Positions 1-11,140 of a stretch of 64,000 bases of DNA are shown here, one piece after another. Location of the stretch: NCBI RefSeq assembly GCF_947179515.1, contig NC_067485.1, positions 11,846,096 through 11,910,095 of the forward strand. Direction: 5' to 3'. Source of the DNA: Apodemus sylvaticus (Eukaryota; Chordata; Mammalia; Rodentia; Muridae). Within the stretch, counting starts at the first letter, position 1. Every line of letters begins with the position of its first letter. A program made the translations under genes and the position numbers. The notes under the pieces were generated by a model. That model saw only the letters and a list, made by a program, of their open reading frames with translations, had not been told where the DNA came from and did no database searches.

Positions 1-620
1 ATTTCTTTCTTTTCAATAAGACCTTTTATAGGTCATCTTGCTATACCAATGTTGTGGGAAACATTTAAAAAAAAATCCAGCTGTCAGTTCCCCACGCTTG
101 TGCCTCTGCCCTGGCAGCCTGGCTGGCATGCACTGGCGGGCAATGGCCGACCTGCTTTATCTCTGACTCTGAACTCCACTCTCTCTCCACCCAGCCCACC
201 AGGTTCTCACTGGTGAGCCCCTACCACGCCAATCCTGTGCTTCAAATCCCCTGCGGCCTTTGTGGTGCACATCTGGCAAACCCACGCTTTGCGGCCGTAC
301 CTTTCTCTCTTGAACGCAGAGCAACACAAGCTTAGTTCAGAAACAACGGTGACTCAAACTCTGGGCACAACGACTAATACCTACTCTTGTAAGCCTTATT
401 AAAATCTGATTCCGCCATGATACTAGAAAACTCTAGCAGCAACATCTTAGCCCTCTGCTGTCCCTGTTCCAAAAAAGGCCTCTCTCCTGCTTCCTCTCTT
501 CTTCTGTCCAACCCAGAAGTTCCGTCTACCTGCTCAGTGATTGGGTCCTTTATTCGTTAGGGGATTGGTTCACAAGAACAGCACCGCCCATCCACAACAG
601 ACCAACACACAGGGGAAGCT
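1..620. other. Intergenic DNA, possible LTR fragment
   Basis: No gene or SINE is visible here. The stretch around 480-620 has CT-rich runs and a CCAAT-like 'gattgg' repeated at 539 and 564, which recalls the U3 part of rodent ERVK LTRs read in either direction. I cannot name a family. It lies downstream of the C5orf24 3' end. Confidence 0.25.
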
Positions 621-815
621 ATCAAAAATCAAAGTGACCATGGTAAACAGGTAAAATGCCCATCATAGAAACATGGTGATCTGAGTTTGGGCTCAAAATC
701 CACATAAAGATAAGGGACGGAGCTCCACGTGGTTGACTTCTGACCTCATTTGTGCCCTGGAATAAGCAAAGCCTGACAAACGCATCTTCCTCATGCGACA
801 ATAATAAACATCCCC

Positions 816-982
816 GCCGGGCGGTGGTAGCACATACCTGTAATCCCAGCACCTGGGAGGCAGAGGCAGGCAGATTTCTGAGTTCGAGGCCAGCCTGGTC
901 TACAGGGTGAGTTCCAGGTCAGCCAGGCTACACAGAGAAACCCTGTCTCGAAAAAAAACCAAAAACAAACAAACAAACAAAC
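816..982 (+). repeat. B1 SINE
   Basis: Full-length B1 (7SL-derived, Alu-related). It starts with the gccgggcggtggt head and ends in a (CAAA)n tail at about 955-982. An internal pol III A/B-box region is recognisable. Confidence 0.95.
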
Positions 983-1105
983 GTCCCTAAATGACCAAGG
1001 AACACGACTAGCTCCTACAAAGCTCAGTTGGAGCATTTGAACCTAGCAATGAGAGATCTCAATGGAATGTTGTCTACTGCCTGTGTTAGAATGTTTGGTT
1101 CATGG

Positions 1106-1250
1106 ATGGCTGAGATGGCTCAGTGGGTAACGCTGCTTGCCAACAAGCCTAACAACCTCAGTGAACTGGCTCCTGGGTGTGCTGTACTGTGACTGCCAGT
1201 GTATACAGTGTGGTGAGTACACAGACTAAAGAAATAAATGTCAATTTTAA
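1106..1250 (+). repeat. Degenerate tRNA-derived SINE (B3/ID type)
   Basis: Opens with a 'gctgagatggctcagtggg' head and ends near an aataaa-rich tail. The middle is too diverged to assign a subfamily. Confidence 0.4.
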
Positions 1251-1356
1251 AGTGTGAGTTTGCAGATATTAAAGATACTTTCAAGTATGTTCTGATGGAT
1301 TCCCACAACCTTTGGGAGATAATGGAAAACAAACTCATTCTGAAAACCAGTAGTCT

Positions 1357-1575
1357 AGGGCTGGAGATCTGGCTCAGAAGACAAAAACAGTACTTGATGG
1401 ACCCTGGTTCGGTTCCCAACAACCTTAGCAACTCACAACTGCCTGCAATTCCTTTTGAGAACTGGATACACTTTTCTGGCCTCTTCAGGCACCACACAGG
1501 CATGTGGTATGTGTACATAACAAGTAAAACATTCATACATTTAAACTAAAAATAAGTAAATCTTTTAAAAATAAA
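1357..1575 (+). repeat. B3-like SINE
   Basis: Has the 'gggctggagatctggctcag' head, a central 'ggttcggttcccaacaacc' corresponding to the B box of tRNA-derived SINEs, and an A-rich tail. It is older than the B2 copies nearby. Confidence 0.55.
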
Positions 1576-1584
1576 ACCAGTGTA

Positions 1585-1975
1585 ACTGCCCGCAGTTACA
1601 TCGAGCGTGTTACCTGGAAGGGAAGCTGGGGATGTATAGGAAGGCGGCAAAAAGAGACAGAGACCAAGACAATCTTGCTGTTCAAGGTCTCAAAGTTCAA
1701 TGGAGAACTCCAAATATATAGGCAGGGAGAAACCCTTCCCCAAAGGCTGGAAGCTTCTCTCCAGAACGGGTTCAGTTGCTCCGCAGGTGGCTAGTATTTC
1801 TCAGGAAACTGCAGGTCCTTGAAGAACAATGGGCTTCCCCTTGGTCTGAGCAGTCCACCCTAGGTAGAGGGGATTGCGGCTAACACAGGAGTTCCCGCTC
1901 AAAGGCTGGGAGAGGAACTTCACATTGGTCGATGTCAAGTTCCTGCCAGGTGGCATGGTACCCCAATAAGGCTCT
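1585..1975. repeat. Possible LTR fragment, unclassified
   Basis: A 390-bp block with no SINE, moderately GC-rich, containing 'aaatatataggcaggg' at about 1712 that could be a TATA region. The texture resembles mouse solo LTRs, but this is a weak visual call. Confidence 0.2.
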
Positions 1976-2079
1976 CTTCAAACCAGTAGATAAAAGAATC
2001 TTCCTCCTCCTCTTACACAAAATGTATTTTAGGGTAATCAAAGATTTGATTGAGAGAAAGCTTAAGGTTGGGCTAGAAG

Positions 2080-2150
2080 AGGCATGGTGGCAGACACCTG
2101 TAATCCTAATACTTGGAAGACAGACAGGAGACTAAGACTCAAGCTGTTAA
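2080..2150 (+). repeat. B1 fragment
   Basis: Only the left ~65 bp of a B1 is present ('ggcatggtggcagacacctg' followed by 'taatcctaatacttgg'). The right half is missing. Confidence 0.5.
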
Positions 2151-2328
2151 GATATCTACCATAAATGCAGAGCTAATGTAATACTTCATGGTGAGATGGA
2201 ATGCTTCCCCTGTGTCAGGAATGATGGCCATCCTCACTACTTATCCAACACTTGAGATTTTAGCATGTGCAATAGGCATCACAAAAGAAAAAAAAAGACA
2301 TTAAAGCTGTAGAATAAAACTATATGCA

Positions 2329-2520
2329 AGCCAAGCGGTGGTGGCACACGCCTGTAATCCCAGCACTCTGGGAGGCAGAGGCAGGTGGATTTCTGAGTTC
2401 AGGCCAGCCTGGTCTACAGAGTGAGTTCCAGGACAGCCAGGGCAATGCAGAGAAACCCTGTTTGAAAAAACAACAACAACAAAAAAAAAAACAAAAACAA
2501 AAAACAAAAAAAAACCAAAA
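2329..2520 (+). repeat. B1 SINE
   Basis: Complete B1 with a long complex A-rich tail (CAACAAC then A-runs) at 2466-2520. Confidence 0.95.
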
Positions 2521-2624
2521 CAAATGCAGAGAGAGCATGATCTTCTTTGATGGATCCCTACTTATATTGGCTCAAGTTAGAACACTTAGGAAGTAAGTTC
2601 ACTATAAGCAGCTCTTTGAGGTTT

Positions 2625-2811
2625 TTGTTTTTTAAAGATTTATTTATTTATTGTATGTGAGTACACTGTTGCTCTCTTCAGACACACCAGAAGAGGGCAT
2701 CAGATCCTATTACAGATGGTTGTAAGCCACCATGTGGTTACTGAGAATTGAACTCAGAACCTCTAGAAAAGCAGTCAGTGCTCTTAACCTGTGAGCCATC
2801 TCTCTAGCCCA
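2625..2811 (-). repeat. B2 SINE
   Basis: Reverse-complement B2: the tail (ttaaagatttatttattta) is at the left and the head 'agccatctctctagccc' at the right, where the tRNA-like start lies. Confidence 0.93.
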
Positions 2812-2947
2812 CTCTTTGAGTTTTTATCTTCCCAGATATTGCTATATGATGTGCCATTCTAATGTGGTGTTTGGCAGCAACCACAAGACAGTTCCCAGCC
2901 ATGCTTTTTTTTTTTTTTTTTTTTACGTTTTTAAAACATTATTATTA

Positions 2948-3110
2948 TGGACTGGAGAGATGGCTAGGCAGGAAAGAACACTTGCTACCCCTGCAAAGAA
3001 CCCAGGTGTGGGTCTCTGCACTTATATGGGGACTCACAACCATCCATAATTGCAGTTCCAGAGGACCTGACGCCCTCTTCAGGTCTCCCTGACACACATG
3101 TGGAGATTAA
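2948..3110 (+). repeat. B3 SINE
   Basis: Starts 'ggactggagagatggctagg'. Its 3' half ('agttccagaggacctgacgc', 'cctgacacacatgt') is typical of B3 rather than B2. Confidence 0.6.
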
Positions 3111-3911
3111 AGGATAATTCTGTGGAATCTGTTCCTCCTTGAGCTAGTATGTGGTTTCTGGGAACAGAGCTCAAGTTGTCAGGCTTGTGGGGCAAGCATG
3201 TTACCTGCTTAGCAATCTCCCTGACCCTCAGCCAACTAATTATCACGGTGAACAGCCAACAGACCATAGCATGCTGTGTTGCTAGGATGTTTGATAGATT
3301 ATGCCTGTTCAGTGGCTTTCCAACTTTTATAATGCTTTGCCCTTTCAAAGCTGTAACCTCCTAAGTCAGGGAACATTTACATGGAAAACCCTCACGAAGA
3401 GGGTAAGCTACTTCCCTGTAAGTTGTTGGTCAGGAAGACACCAGAAACCCCCAAAACAATAGAAGCAGTTACTACCGCTGTTGGTTGCCAATCAGAATGA
3501 AATGAAAAGACCCTATTGCACAAGACCCCACGAGTTCTGGTAGCAGTACATAGGTATTGGGCAGGCACTGATCTGGAATTTCTTTCCTGGTAGTTTTGCG
3601 CTCAGTGTTGAAGGTGCTATACCTCTGCTTGGGGAACATGGCCATCAACAGGCTTCCAAGGCTATGGGCTCATTCCAGTAACTAGCCAGGCATGGTGCTC
3701 CCAAGGCTGCAATGGTGCCAGGTCTGTTATGGGGATGACGTCACAACTGCTTTCTGGTTAGATGAGACAGGCTTCATTGGAGAGAATTCATATCTGGTAC
3801 TGTAAGCCTGGTCAGAAGCCTGTGGCAAGGGAGGTCATAGGGTCTGGTGATAAAGCGACTGTTGCCTTAGTAAACAGACATGTTGCGCCAATCAAATTTG
3901 CTCTTTATGTC

Positions 3912-4060
3912 TTTTGTTTTGTTTTTTCAAGACAGGGTTTCTCTGTGTAGCCCTGGCTGTCCTGGAACTCACTCTGTAGACCAGGTTGGCCTTGAACTCA
4001 GAAATCCACCAGCCTCTGCCTGCCAAGTGCTAGGATTACAGGCGTGTGCCATCATGGCCA
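3912..4060 (-). repeat. B1 SINE
   Basis: Complete B1 in reverse orientation, with the tail gttttgttttttcaagaca at the left end. Confidence 0.93.
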
Positions 4061-4254
4061 ACTTGCTCTTATGTCTGACTAATACTGTTCTCAGCTTTGG
4101 TCAGAGGCTGCTCTGCAGCAGGTGGCAGCAACTGCAGAGATTCATAACTGGTCAAAGTTAAGAACACAGGAGACTCTAGGGTGCTGTTGTGCCTTCAATA
4201 CAAAATATCTTCCATGATCTCAGGTTTGACCACTTGATCCCTAGCTGATAGCAC

Positions 4255-4470
4255 GATTTATAAGGTTATGAAACATTTAGGAAGACGGCTTTGAGGTTGT
4301 ATAGCCTGGTCCCACTTCTGTCTCACTCTGCTTCCTCCCCAAAAGGTTAGCCTCACACTCTTGCTGCTACGATGGATTTGGGAATTGTAAGCCAAAACAC
4401 ACCTTTTCTCCCCTGGCTTCATATCTTCAGGACATTTTATCATAGCAACAAAAAGTAATTAATACATATG
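4255..4470 (+). repeat. LTR fragment, MaLR-like
   Basis: Its end, 'gaattgtaagccaaaacaca' then '...atcatagcaacaaaaagtaa', is the kind of 3' end seen in rodent MaLR LTRs (MT/ORR). The 5' part is missing. Confidence 0.4.
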
Positions 4471-4479
4471 CTCAGTCAC

Positions 4480-4775
4480 AAATCTGTGAACTGGTAGTTT
4501 TCATGTCGACTCACCTAATTTAGAAAATGCTTCCCTGAGGGCAGGCTGTAGGCAAGGCTGTTAGTGACTGGCAGGAGGGTTAGCCCTTTGTGGGTGGTGC
4601 TGCCCCTGCGCTGGTGGTCCTGGGTTCCACAGGAAAGTAGGCTGAATGAGCCATGAGGAGGCTGTTCCATCCTTGACGGCCTTTGATGAACTGTGATGTG
4701 AATGAATAAGCCAAATAAATCCTTTCCTCCCCCAAAATACTTTGGGGGGGGTCATTTAATAGTTGCTGGAGAAGG
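4480..4775 (+). repeat. ORR1-related LTR fragment
   Basis: Contains 'tgtgggtggtgctgcccctg', 'ctggtggtcctgggttcc' and 'gccaaataaatcctttcctc', which match in order the centre and polyadenylation region of the ORR1 LTRs at 34276-34673 and 35828-36215. It is more diverged and truncated at the 5' side. Confidence 0.55.
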
Positions 4776-5236
4776 AAGTGACATTTTCTTTGCTGATCGC
4801 CACTGGGAAGGTGCCTATGCTCACAAATAATCCTACTGAAACTCTTGGATAAACAAAAGCAAACAACACCAGACATAATAGGAGGGAGCTGCTTCAGAAG
4901 AGGAAGGGGATTGGAAAAGGGGGCCAACAAAGGATGAAAGATTAATATACTCAAAATACACTCTAAATATGTAGTTGATGTTAGTAAAGTCAATTAAAGA
5001 AAATCCTTAGGAATAAAAACAGGCAAAAGAAAAACCACAACAGGTGACACATGAATTTTGCCAAGACTTCAGGAACGAGATTAGCGCACATAAGACTGGT
5101 CTGGTCAAACAGCTCATTGAGGAAGATGCTTGCTGCCAAGACTGACTACCTATTATCTCCAGAAGCCACACAGCAGAACATATAAATACACAGATACAAA
5201 TATGTTCATATAATTAAAATGCAACAATAATAATTT

Positions 5237-5470
5237 ACCAGGTACAGTGGTACAGACCTGTAATCCCAGAACAAGATTCATAGTTCTGGATCATCCCTAG
5301 CTACATCATGAGTTTGAGGCCAGCCTGCAGAGTCTCAAAAGAGAACTGAAGCCTAGCCTTTAATCCCAACAGCTACTTGGGAGGTAGAGGCCAGCCTAGT
5401 CTACATGGTGAGTTTCAGAACAGTCAGAGCTATGTAGAGAGAACCTATTTCAAAACAAAACCAACAACAA
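5237..5470 (+). repeat. Two adjoining degenerate B1 SINEs
   Basis: The first (5237 to about 5340) has 'acctgtaatcccagaacaag' and 'gtttgaggccagcctgc'. The second (about 5345-5470) has 'tttaatcccaacagctactt' and an A-rich tail. Both carry many substitutions, so they are old copies. Confidence 0.6.
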
Positions 5471-5490
5471 AGAAATAACAATCAACAAAA

Positions 5491-5690
5491 GCGGCTGGAG
5501 AGACTACTCAGACATTAAATGCATTGGCTGCTCTTCCAGATGACCCAAGTTCAAGTCACAGCACCCACACAACAGCTCATAACTGGTAACTCCAGCTCCA
5601 GGGATCCAATGCTCTTCTTGTCTCTGAAGATACACACACGTGTGCACATGTACACAAGTTAATCTTTTTTAAAACTTAAAAAAAAAAAAA
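5491..5690 (+). repeat. B3 SINE
   Basis: Head 'ggctggagagactactcaga' with a B3-like 3' half ('aactccagctccagggatcc', then an acacacgtgtgcacatg run). It ends in a poly(A) tract at 5678-5692. Confidence 0.6.
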
Positions 5691-5731
5691 AAGGAGCTCA
5701 AGGACAGTTTTAGCTACAGTAGTGAGTTAGA

Positions 5732-5912
5732 GGGCTGGAGAGAAGGCTCAGCAGTTAAGAGCACTGCCTGCTCTTCCAGAGGTCCCGAGTTCAAATCCTA
5801 GCAAACACAGTGGCTCACAACCATCTGTAACAAGATCTGATGCCTTCTTCTGGAGTGTCTGAAGACAGCTACAGTGCATTTACATATAATAAATAAATTT
5901 TCTAAAAGAATA
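5732..5912 (+). repeat. B2 SINE
   Basis: Near-complete B2 from 'gggctggagagaaggctcag' to the 'ataataaataaattttc' tail. Confidence 0.9.
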
Positions 5913-6126
5913 GTGAGTTAGAGGCCCACCTTGACTATGTGAAGCTGTCTAAATGAAAACATTATTAGCCTGATGTACTTCTAAAAATATCTATTTTTAA
6001 TGAAGAGGAACTGCTTTTAACCACTAAATCATCTCTCTCCATACCCCAAAAACAGAAATTATTCAAGAAATACAAATATATAATTACATATAAAAAATAA
6101 TAAGGAAAATTAGAATGCAAAATTTA

Positions 6127-6290
6127 GCCAAATGTAGGGGTGTTGCACACCTTTTTAATCCTAGCACTCTACAGGCAGAAGCAGAAGGATCTCTGAGTTT
6201 GAGGCCAGGTCAACAAGAGTGTGTTCCAGGATAGCCAGGGCTAGACAGAGAAACCCTGTCTGGAAAACAAAACCAACCAAACAAATAAAA
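6127..6290 (+). repeat. B1 SINE
   Basis: B1 with several substitutions in its left half and a clear right end ('cagagaaaccctgtctggaa' plus an A/C-rich tail). Confidence 0.85.
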
Positions 6291-6359
6291 ATAATACAAA
6301 ATCCTAAGATAAATATACTACCAACAAATGATGAAAAGGTCTCCCTTTGTATTTATGAC

Positions 6360-6570
6360 TTCTCTACTATGCTAAGAAACCAAGCAGTAGGAAGAGAAGG
6401 CCTGGTGGAACAGGTATTCAGAGCCTGTCCAGCTGGGGCTTGATCCCAAGACCCACAGAGCACCGTGAGGACCAACTCCCAAAGGCCATCCTCTGACCCT
6501 ACAAATACATGGCATACAGATGACTCCTGAACCCCCATCTACAAGATAAAAAATGGGAAAAAATAAAGTA
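6360..6570 (+). repeat. Degenerate B3/B4-type SINE
   Basis: Has 'gcttgatcccaagacccac' and 'aaaggccatcctctgaccct', which sit in the order expected of a B3-like 3' half. It abuts the C5orf24 polyadenylation site. Confidence 0.3.
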
Positions 6571-6597
6571 GTACACAGTTGGTTTTAAAGTGATGAC

Positions 6598-6603
6598 TTT
6601 ATT
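6598..6603 (-). promoter_or_regulatory. B230219D22Rik: Polyadenylation signal AATAAA of C5orf24 orthologue
   Basis: Reads AATAAA on the minus strand (tttatt on plus). It is at the left end of a long AT-rich, SINE-poor stretch that runs without a break from the C5orf24 stop codon, and dense SINEs resume just to its left. Cleavage is expected roughly 10-30 bases further left, near 6575-6590. Other AATAAA variants occur inside the UTR, so shorter transcripts are possible. Confidence 0.6.
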
Positions 6604-9019
6604 AATAAATATACATCCATATGATGATGTAGATACAAATCATGAACACTACTCCATTCCATACACATAATTGCACACGAGTAGCTCAAGTTCATGGACA
6701 TTAAAACATACACAGTATCTATTCAGACTTTTTACAGCAGAGGACAACGTGCTTATTATCAGTTAACTGGTAATTATTTCATAATTGTCTGTGGAAAAAG
6801 GAAATTGTGAATCAAAGAATCAGAGTGGCCTGATTAAATCACACAATTGACTTACTACAGTATCACTTCTAAAAAACTTAAATACATTGTATGTGAGAGC
6901 ACAGGTCTGTCTACTTGGAAGGAAAGGGAGAAAAGCAAATATTTAGATACATCTTAAGAGTTTGAGCGCAGTCATTATGCTAGAACAGACAGAACAAAAG
7001 AGCATCAAAACTTTTTATGCCCAAGACTATTGTGAATTGTTATGTTACTGTAACGGATCATAAATTTTACTGCATATAGACAAGGAACTGACAGAGCAAT
7101 CATCTTAGTATCCCCTGAACTGTTCTCTTAAAGCTTCTTAAAGTATGAAGAAGTTCACCATTTAAACTTAATGTAGTCATTATTACACTGGATGAAGCAT
7201 CTTTAACCTCATAATAAATGGATCCAGATTTTACCTCAAAGAAACTCTATTCTTATTTCATGAAAATATATGTAAATTCACATAAACACCAGTTTGGAAT
7301 GAATAAATACCACTTTTCAGATGTTCCTTTTAAAAAAGTAATTAAAAATACAAAGAATTGTTAATCTGATTTAAACACTAATTAAAAATGTTTCAAATAT
7401 TAAAAATTAAACCAAATACTATTTAATTTTTCAATATATTGTGCCAATATATATTTTTTTAAATATCCAGTGCAAAACTCCAAAGATAGTATCAAAATCA
7501 CCCCATACTAAAGATTAGTTAGGCAAGGTGATACCTGTGGAAAATGAAATTTTCATCTGTATTGACTCCTTATTTGATTTGATAACAATAATAAATAAGG
7601 CATGTTAAAATATCCTTTTAAGAAAAAAGTAAAACAAACTTACTTGAATAGTAGATCATTTTCTGACAAAGTTTTAATATAGAATAGTGAAACCTATTTA
7701 TGAAGAATAGAATCACACAGTATAAAATTAGCAATTTACCCTTTAAGGAACAATTATACAGTGGGGGTTGGGGGTGGGGGGGGAATGACAGTTTTCCCCG
7801 ACTGAATATACTGGCATCTAGGCAACTGTTTCACATGCTATTTCAGTGTCTGTCATGACAAAAGACCATGTTACAAAAGATGCAGAATGCAGTCTTTAGA
7901 TCATGTAGAAGTAAAAATATTTTTATGTGAAGACTTCACTTCTGTCCTCACCGTGCCTCTCCAGCATGGCACTAGTAAACTGTCCACAAGGAGAAAAGCA
8001 GAATCAGATGCTCACCAGTGCACACATTTAATATTCCAGGTGACTGCTCACAGGAACAGTAAATTCAGGTTCCTAAGTGACGTCATCCATTCACAACTGT
8101 AGCCATCTATCCAGCCTCCCTTTCCTGGGATAGAGCTCCTGACATAAACACTGTTATCAACATATCTCCTTACACCAATGTCCCATTTCATGAACATGTA
8201 TCGGAAACTTATTATACAATAATCCACTCTATCTTCTGACACACCGCACAGCACCACTGAGGAGATGTGCTGGAGAGCTGAGGGAAGGGGATGGGTGTGG
8301 GAAGGGCAACAAGAAATGACAAGGTACAAAACCAGGAATGAAGTCAAACTGAAAGGATGCCCTGTGTACTCACTAGGAAACAACACGCACCCAAGTCCTT
8401 ACATTTGGTGGTGAGATTATTCTACACTAGACTATTTCAACTGTTTTCAGGAACTAGCCGTGCAAGGACTTCTAAACAGCCAGCGCTGAACAACTTCAGA
8501 CACGGCCAGGTGACAGATGAACACATCAATGAGGACGCAAGCATGTGCACGTGTCAGAAGCTACACTGTTCTAAGGAAACTACTAAGTCTTATATTCTAG
8601 GCTTCTGCAAGAAGAAACTCTGAAGCACTTTAGCTGTCTGGACGTTACAGCTGGTTAAGTGCTAACCCAGCACTGCTCGGCTGTCCCCGATGGTTGTGAG
8701 AAGATCTACTGCTGAGGTTACTGAACCCACGTGCAATGTAACAGCGCTTCCTGTAGGAGCACATGTCCAGCCATTGTGCCAGCTCTCATGGGGCACCTGA
8801 GATTTGCTGTTTGTCCCCTGATAAAGGTCTGGAACATGGTGCTTACATACAGTCAGCTTGCACGGACTGAGAGCAAGCCTAGACAACCAGTACGTGTCTT
8901 TTTTAAATTTCTGATTTTTTAAGTTTTTAAGTCCTGTAAATCTACATTTTAATCTCAAAGGCATTTTAAAATGCAAGTAAAAAAGCATAATTTTTTCAGT
9001 TCGGTAAAAGCTTTTCTGT

Positions 9020-9153
9020 TTTGTTTTGTTTTCTAAGGCGGGACCTCTACCTAGCACTGGCTGTCCTGGCACTATATAGACCTCAAACTCAGAGATCTGC
9101 CTGCCTCAGTCTCCCAAATGCTGGCATCAAATCCACGGGCCACCACACCTAGC
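9020..9153 (-). repeat. B1 SINE in 3' UTR
   Basis: Diverged B1 in the same orientation as the host transcript ('tgctggcatcaaatccacgg', 'gccaccacacctagcc'). Confidence 0.75.
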
Positions 9154-10046
9154 CTAGGGAAAGCTTTTCAATTTTAAAGTTCGTAACATTTTACTTAGAA
9201 CGCAGAATAAAATGTGTATTAACGAGAAATCTTTCAGAAAAGACAGTTGCCCTCCCTAAATAGACCTACATGCCTAGTACCTGTCTCTTTTCTATACTGT
9301 TCCTAAAGCAAGCCTCACTAGGGAGACTTCTTTTGGAAGAAGTAGTCGTCCTGGAGCCACGATGCCATTTTTATGCTAACCAGCATTCATTTTACAGGTT
9401 TCATTTATACTGAGTTACATTTATTGGTATTTGGGTCTCAACAGCCAGGAAACTGCTTACTGCTTAGACCAATTTTGCAGCTGACCACTCAATTTGTGTC
9501 CTTTGGTAGATATAAACCTGAAAATGCAGCTAAGTATTTAAGGAGTGTAATAACAATTATTCAGAAAAACTAAAAAACCATTCTAAATAAATGAACAATA
9601 GTAATAAATGTTTTAAAATATAATACTTTGAAACTAAGTATGTGAAAGACAAAACAGAATGATTATAGCCACATGAAGACTTTTAAGGGTTCTTTTTTTC
9701 TTGTATATTAAATATAATGTGCAGGTTTATAAAGTATTCTAGGGCTCTAAGTATGAGTTGTTTGTAGTGTTTGGTGCATATGCAGACACTAAACAATGCT
9801 TTAGGATTAATGATCAACTAATGTCATGCAAAGCAATAAATAAGAAGCTGTGTTTTAAGTTCCAAAGCTTCCAGACAGCTGTGTCTTACTTCAGAGTTCT
9901 AAACTCACACAGCTACCCCTGTAACCTGCTCACTAGTTGTTGTTCTGCCCCTTCAGTTACAATGCCTCACACTGGGTTACTCACAATGGAAAGTTAACTT
10001 GGGCAGCTGCTTAGCACATGAGGAGTCCACTTAGAACAACACAAAG

Positions 10047-10215
10047 GCAGGCAGGGGTGGCGCACATCTTTAATCCCAGCACTTGGGAGGCAGAGGCAGG
10101 TGGATTTCTGAGTTCGAGGCCAGCCTGGTCTATTGAGTGAGTTCCAGGACAGCCAGAGCTACACAGAGAAACCCTGTCTCGAAAAACAAAACAAAAAACA
10201 AAACAAACAAAAAAA
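10047..10215 (+). repeat. B1 SINE in 3' UTR, antisense
   Basis: Well-preserved B1, antisense to the C5orf24 transcript, with a (CAAA)n tail. Together with the sense copy at 9020 it could pair within the mRNA as an inverted repeat. Confidence 0.93.
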
Positions 10216-10473
10216 ACAGCACAAAGGGACAGCAAATGACTTAGCTGAGTGTGGTGAACTGTGCACAATACAGATACAATGTTCTACTCCTGCCCAAAGT
10301 GCATTTCTTAACTGCGGCAGCTTCTGAGCCAAAAAGAAAGAAAAGGAAGTGCAGGGTGAGGGAGAGCAAACAGAAACAGAACTGGGGAGTCCACGTGGTA
10401 AGATCATGTCAACTTAAAGCAACAAGCTTTGGGGTGACGAACAATCTGCTCCTAACCCATGCTCCTGCCTGGC

Positions 10474-11040
10474 TCACTCACTGGGCGGCTTGACTTCAGC
10501 ACTAGGTTCCTGAAGCCCGTGAACCACTCTACTATGCATCATAGGGTAAGGAAAGGCAGCAGTGCCACAGCCATAGCCAAGATCTGCAAGACGGGACAGG
10601 GCTTTGATGCTACCTGGAGGTCTCCCTGGGCTGACTTTGTAGCCTGCAGCTTTGGTTGTACCCAAAGGTCTGCCTGGACTTGTTTTAAATCCAGCTGCTT
10701 TGGTAGTTCCCAGGGGTCTGCCTGTGCTGGTCCGGTATCCTGCTGACTTGGTAGTTCCCGAAGGCCGGCCTCGCTTACCAGATCGATTGAGGTTTTTCTT
10801 TTTCTTTAGTTCATCTTTTATCTCTATGTTTCTGCCACTGGTAGGCTGCAAGTGTGTTTCGTTTAACGGGTCTTGCCTCTGACAGACCATTGGTTTGTGG
10901 CTGACTGTGTGGCTGTATTTGTTCTGCGGGGAGGAGTACAGATCAAACTGATCGGCAGCTCTCATGGCATCTTCACTGAGGCAGGACGGCTTGCCAGGCC
11001 CGCAGAACGCTGGATTACTGCCGGCCACAGGATGCATCAT
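10474..11040 (-). CDS. B230219D22Rik: C5orf24 orthologue (UPF0461 family), 188 aa, unknown function
   Basis: A single-exon reading frame of 188 codons that I recognise as the mouse orthologue of human C5orf24, with matching length and sequence throughout. It has no signal peptide or membrane segment. Residues 77-92 form a lysine/arginine cluster followed by KRGRP, an AT-hook-like core. Residues 91-149 are four tandem 16-residue repeats, each opening with GRP and continuing with a small residue, Gly, Thr/Ser, Thr/Ile and Lys. The C-terminal 40 residues are unrelated to the repeats. The GRP cores and basic charge suggest nuclear DNA or chromatin contact, but that is inference and no function is established to my knowledge. 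The start is the first Met of MMHP, three bases inside the exon (acceptor at 11044-11045). The upstream exon is non-coding and lies in the CpG island near 17.1-17.4 kb. Confidence 0.95.
   Translation of the reverse strand: MMHPVAGSNPAFCGPGKPSCLSEDAMRAADQFDLYSSPQNKYSHTVSHKPMVCQRQDPLNETHLQPTSGRNIEIKDELKKKKNLNRSGKRGRPSGTTKSAGYRTSTGRPLGTTKAAGFKTSPGRPLGTTKAAGYKVSPGRPPGSIKALSRLADLGYGCGTAAFPYPMMHSRVVHGLQEPSAEVKPPSE
10594..10770 (-). repeat. B230219D22Rik: 48-bp coding tandem repeat (4 units) in C5orf24
   Basis: Encodes residues 91-106, 107-122, 123-138 and 139-149. The second and third units differ at only two residues (Phe/Tyr and Thr/Val), which points to a unit duplication. The last unit is partial and drifts after GRPPGS. 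Confidence 0.9.
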
Positions 11041-11043
11041 CTT

Positions 11044-11045
11044 CT
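11044..11045 (-). other. B230219D22Rik: Splice acceptor before C5orf24 coding exon
   Basis: The minus strand reads ttggtag then AAG ATG ATG, preceded by a pyrimidine stretch (gtctctgttttt). The start codon is therefore only three bases into the exon, at 11040-11038. Confidence 0.85.
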
Positions 11046-11099
11046 ACCAAAAACAGAGACAAATACATATGAATACCTATCTGTATGGCAGAATGCAAC

Positions 11100-11109
11100 G
11101 GGAAAAGCA

Positions 11110-11140
<31 letters not shown>

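Larger units (their letters stand above)
6580..10473 (-). other. B230219D22Rik: 3' UTR of C5orf24 orthologue (B230219D22Rik)
   Basis: About 3.9 kb of non-coding DNA follows the stop codon at 10474. The distal part (6600-8650) is strongly AT-rich with many ATTTA-like runs and holds no SINE. Two B1 copies lie in the proximal part (9020-9153 and 10047-10215). A long AU-rich UTR of this kind suggests control by miRNAs and AU-binding proteins. The extent is inferred from composition and the polyadenylation signal, not from transcripts. Confidence 0.6.
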
